From NCBI GenBank assembly GCA_963705545.1, contig CAVPJX010000006.1, positions 1-58,470 of the forward strand: a DNA stretch of 58,470 nucleotides, given 5' to 3'. The notes beneath the pieces were generated by a model that did not search any database, was not told the DNA's origin, and was given only the letters and a program-made list of their open reading frames with translations. This DNA is from DATBLY01 sp963705545. GTDB lineage: Bacteria; Actinomycetota; UBA4738; HRBIN12. Below are positions 55,656 to 58,470 of the stretch, piece by piece (the first letter of the stretch is position 1; every line of letters begins with the position of its first letter). Position numbers and translations under genes: made by a program.

Positions 55656-58387
55656 AGGCGACCGTCCACGTTCGGCCGACCTCGATCGAGGCGTTCTTCG
55701 CGCGGTCGACCACGTAGGCGGAGAAGCTGTGCTCGCCGGTGCTGAGACCTGCGTACGAGGGATGGGGTCCGCACGCAACGTACGGTGAACCGTCGAGCGA
55801 ACAGAAGTAGGCGACGGGCTCGTTCGCCCCGATATCGAATCGTGCTTCGTGCGACGTGGTCGTCACGCCCTGCTCCGGCGACCCTGACAGGACCAGTCCC
55901 GGCGCGATCGCGTCGACGGTCCAGCGGAACGCGACCTGCTCGGAACGGTTCATGGCGGCGTCGAGCGCGAGCGCCAGGAACCGGTGCTTGCCCGTCCGCG
56001 AGCGAGGTCATCTGCGCCGCGGTGAAGCACGGCATCCATGGGTCCGAGTCCAGCCGGCAGAGGAAGAACGCGGGCGAGGCATCCGACCAGAGATCGAACA
56101 CGGGTTCTCGGTCCGAAGAGTACGGTTGAGGACTCCCCTTGATGCTTACGGCAGGGCGCTGCCGATCCACCTCCCAGATGTACCGCGTCTCCGATCCGTT
56201 CCCGGATCGGTCGGCCGCCGTGATCGTCAGCGTATGGAGGCCCGGACGCATGCGATCGGCGTGAAAGGTTCCGGAGACGCAGCTGGATGCCTGCGCTCCG
56301 TCGATCGAGCAGCGGACGGTTCCTGAGGCCCCCTCGTCGAGGATGAAACGGAAGTCGGCCCGGTCGGATCGGGTCGAGACCGCAGGCGCGTCGAGGAACG
56401 TCACGACGGGTCCCGAGTCATCCACCCGGAAAGACCACGCCGCCGCTGGGTCCGAGACCTTACCCGTCGACGGATCTCGAGCGAGGATCTCGAACGTGTA
56501 GTCCCCTTCCTCGAGATCGGCGAACGTCACGCCCTCCTGGGGACACGACTCCCACGATCCCTCGTCGTCGAGGGATGTGAGTCGGCAGACGAACGCCTCG
56601 GTCGCCGGAACGCTCGTGTACGTGAAGGTCGCGGTCCGGTCCTGGACGACGACCGCCGGATGCGTCCGCAGGGTGATGGCCGGCCCTCCGCGTGTTGCGA
56701 CGGTGAACTCTCGAGCCGCGGGTGTGGGATCGGGATGACCCGCGCCGTCGGATCCGGCGACCTCGAACCGGTACCTTCCGTCTTCGAGATCGGAGTACGT
56801 GATGGACTCGCCCTGGCAAGGCTCCCAGGCTCCGGCTCGTCCATCCCGAGTGAGTCGGCACCGGTACTCGGCGGTGAGGGATGGCGAGAAGTACCGGAAG
56901 GTCGCGACCCGAGTGTCGAGGGGACCAGGCCCGGCCGCGATCGTCGTGACCGCGGCGGTCCGAGTGAGCGACGCGATCCTGCCGGCCATCCTGTGAGCCA
57001 TCGCGAGCGCTCGCTTGTTCCCGAAGCTCCGCCTCGCGCCTAGCAGGTTCCGCAGCTCCTTAGGGTCCCGGTCGAGGTCGACCAACTGCGTCGAACCGTC
57101 GTCGTACTTGACGTACTTGTACCGGGGGGTCACGAGCCCCACGAATCCAGGGGTGTTCGTGTTCCCGCCCTCATAGAGCAGGCCCGAGCAGTCGAGCTGA
57201 CCGCGGTTCACACCTCGACAGTGCTCGAGGAGCGCGGCATCCCTGATGCTCCGGCGATCCTTGCTCACGAGCGGCAAGAACGATCGGCCGTCGGCGCCCC
57301 AGGGAAAGCCGGCGAGGCCGGCGATCGTCGGTGCGATGTCGACGTTCTGCACGAGAGCGTTCGTCGCGAAGGCCTGAGCCGGCGAGAGGGCGGCCGGGTA
57401 CCGCACGACCATCGGTACCCGCATCGCTTCTTCCCAGGCATCGGTCTTCCCGAACCGGCGGTGCTCGCCGTAGAGGAAGCCGTTGTCGGAGATGTAGATC
57501 ACCATCGTGTTCTGCTCGCGTCCCCCGAGCGCGTTCAAGAGCTCGGACACGGCATCGTCGAAGGATCGCGTGGCGTGAGCCATCGCGACGTATCGGTCGT
57601 CCGACTTCAAGATCTCGTCTTCCGTGAGCGGCGGCCTCCGAGAGAACCGCGGTGCGTTCTCCGTGAGGGTGTTCGAGTCGAACGCTCGCCCGCGAGGCGG
57701 TGACACATCCATCGATGCGTAGCGTGGGTCGTCGGCGGGGAGGTGGGGGGTGGTTGGGGTGTAGAGCGCGAGGAAGGGCCGATCGTCCGGGGTGCTCCGG
57801 ATGTCGTCCGCAAGGATCGACCCGAGGACGTCGGGTTGATATCCGAAGAGGGTCCGCCACGAGCCGTTCACGTTCACCATCGGATCCTTCAGGGAGTTGC
57901 TCGAAGGCTCGTGTGATACGACGCACGCCCACTCGTCGAACTCAGGACGTGGTTCGCAGGAGTTCCAGCTGTTGAGGTACTTGCCCGCCAGGTAGGTCCG
58001 GTACCCGGCATCCTTCGCAGCCTCGACGATCGTCGGACGCGTGAGCGGGACGTCGTTGTCGTCCACCCCGGTGTTGTGCTCGTAGAGACCGGTGAGGATC
58101 TCCGCCCGGGAGGGACAGCAGAGCGATGTGTTGACGTAGGCACGCTTGAAGAGGACCCCCCGGTCGACGAGCTGCTTGTAGACGGACGGCATCAGCTTGC
58201 GGGAGAAGGTCGACCAGGCCTGATCGTCGCTCACGATCACGAGGATGTTCGGACGCGATGGCGCGGCGGCTGCGGAGGCCCCGGCGACGGACGGTGCGTC
58301 GGCGGCGTCGGCGGTCCCCGTGAGCGGCATGACGACGAGCAGCGCTAGAGCGCTGATCGTACCGACGGCGCGCTTCGTTCCCCGCAT
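55654..58387 (-). CDS. secreted sulfatase with five C-terminal Cys-paired repeats (one frameshift)
   Basis: Exported sulfatase of about 910 residues. Signal peptide 1-29. Sulfatase domain about 45-480 with ILVIVSDDQAWS (metal), LCCPSRAEILTG with formylglycine Cys90, VIYISDNGFLYGEHRRFGK and QLVDLDRDPKELRNLLG. After it come five beta-sandwich repeats of 85-105 residues, each with a Cys pair: YRCRLTRDG-WEPC, FVCRLTSLDDEG-WESC, VRCSIDGAQASSC, FLCRLDSDPWMPC and YFCSLDGSPYVAC. One extra G near 56003 shifts the frame in the fourth repeat; correcting it restores the fifth and the stop at 55654. The repeats probably bind a polymer or the cell surface. Confidence 0.87.
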
Positions 58388-58411
58388 CCCACAGACCTCT
58401 TCGGCTGTGGG
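58388..58411 (-). promoter_or_regulatory. hairpin with ribosome binding site in its loop, before sulfatase start
   Basis: On the minus strand CCCACAG pairs with CTGTGGG directly before ATG 58387. The ten-base loop contains AGAGG, the likely ribosome binding site. The structure could tune translation of the sulfatase. Confidence 0.4.
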
Positions 58412-58470
58412 TGATGGTCGCCTTTAGCGATGGGCCCCCGGAAGGTGCTCCCGCGCTACCGCCGATGCCG

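Overview
The window is about 70% GC, with G/C-biased third positions and dense genes on both strands. SARP/BTAD regulators, a WS/DGAT acyltransferase, ROK and PadR regulators and coupled overlaps (ATGA, GTGA, TTGA) point to an actinobacterium, probably an uncultured Actinomycetota; a high-GC Chloroflexota cannot be excluded by eye. Many genes that start a transcription unit have no Shine-Dalgarno sequence but carry TANNNT (mostly TA[C/G]NNT) 6-10 bases before the start codon. That is the arrangement of leaderless mRNAs, and I used it to choose several starts. Many reading frames are interrupted by single-base insertions or deletions, after which the same protein continues in another frame. They look like assembly indels rather than gene decay, so these genes are given as one feature each.

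Layout. 0-8 kb: a TIGR03943/YraQ-type permease pair, two alkaline-phosphatase-superfamily enzymes, a large membrane protein and an MFS transporter. 8-18.5 kb: a small conserved protein, alpha/beta hydrolases, EamA transporter, AlaX tRNA editing protein, a secreted cupredoxin/beta-helix/PLDc_N fusion, WS/DGAT, a secreted peptidase-like hydrolase and a primary-type sigma factor. 18.5-27.4 kb: peptide-type solute-binding lipoprotein facing a membrane-anchored SARP regulator with a beta-propeller, then sulfatase, phospholipase-C-like phosphoesterase, PlsC and an M20 peptidase.

27.4-45.2 kb is the most coherent system: an amino-sugar (chitosan/chitin-oligosaccharide-like) uptake and catabolism island. 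One operon on the minus strand runs SIS sugar-phosphate isomerase/deaminase, cytosolic polysaccharide deacetylase, BadF-type sugar kinase, MsmK-type ATPase, DMT transporter. The plus-strand operon runs ROK regulator, lipoprotein, two permeases, Gfo/Idh oxidoreductase, second BadF-type kinase. Two GH4 glycosidases, a DegT aminotransferase, a PfkB kinase and an FGGY kinase lie among and beside them. The same 13-bp palindrome AGGAAAGTTTCCT occurs in both divergent promoter regions (SIS/GH4 and PfkB/ROK) and is the likely ROK operator, tying the island into one regulon.

45.2-58.5 kb: Ppx/GppA phosphatase, Tat-type amine oxidase, a broken acyltransferase, a selenocysteine tRNA, a small secreted protein, cytidylate-kinase-like protein, Tag glycosylase, PadR regulator with a palindromic operator, HAD-IB phosphatase, a candidate structured RNA, an M15 peptidase, a small protein, and a secreted sulfatase with five C-terminal repeats.
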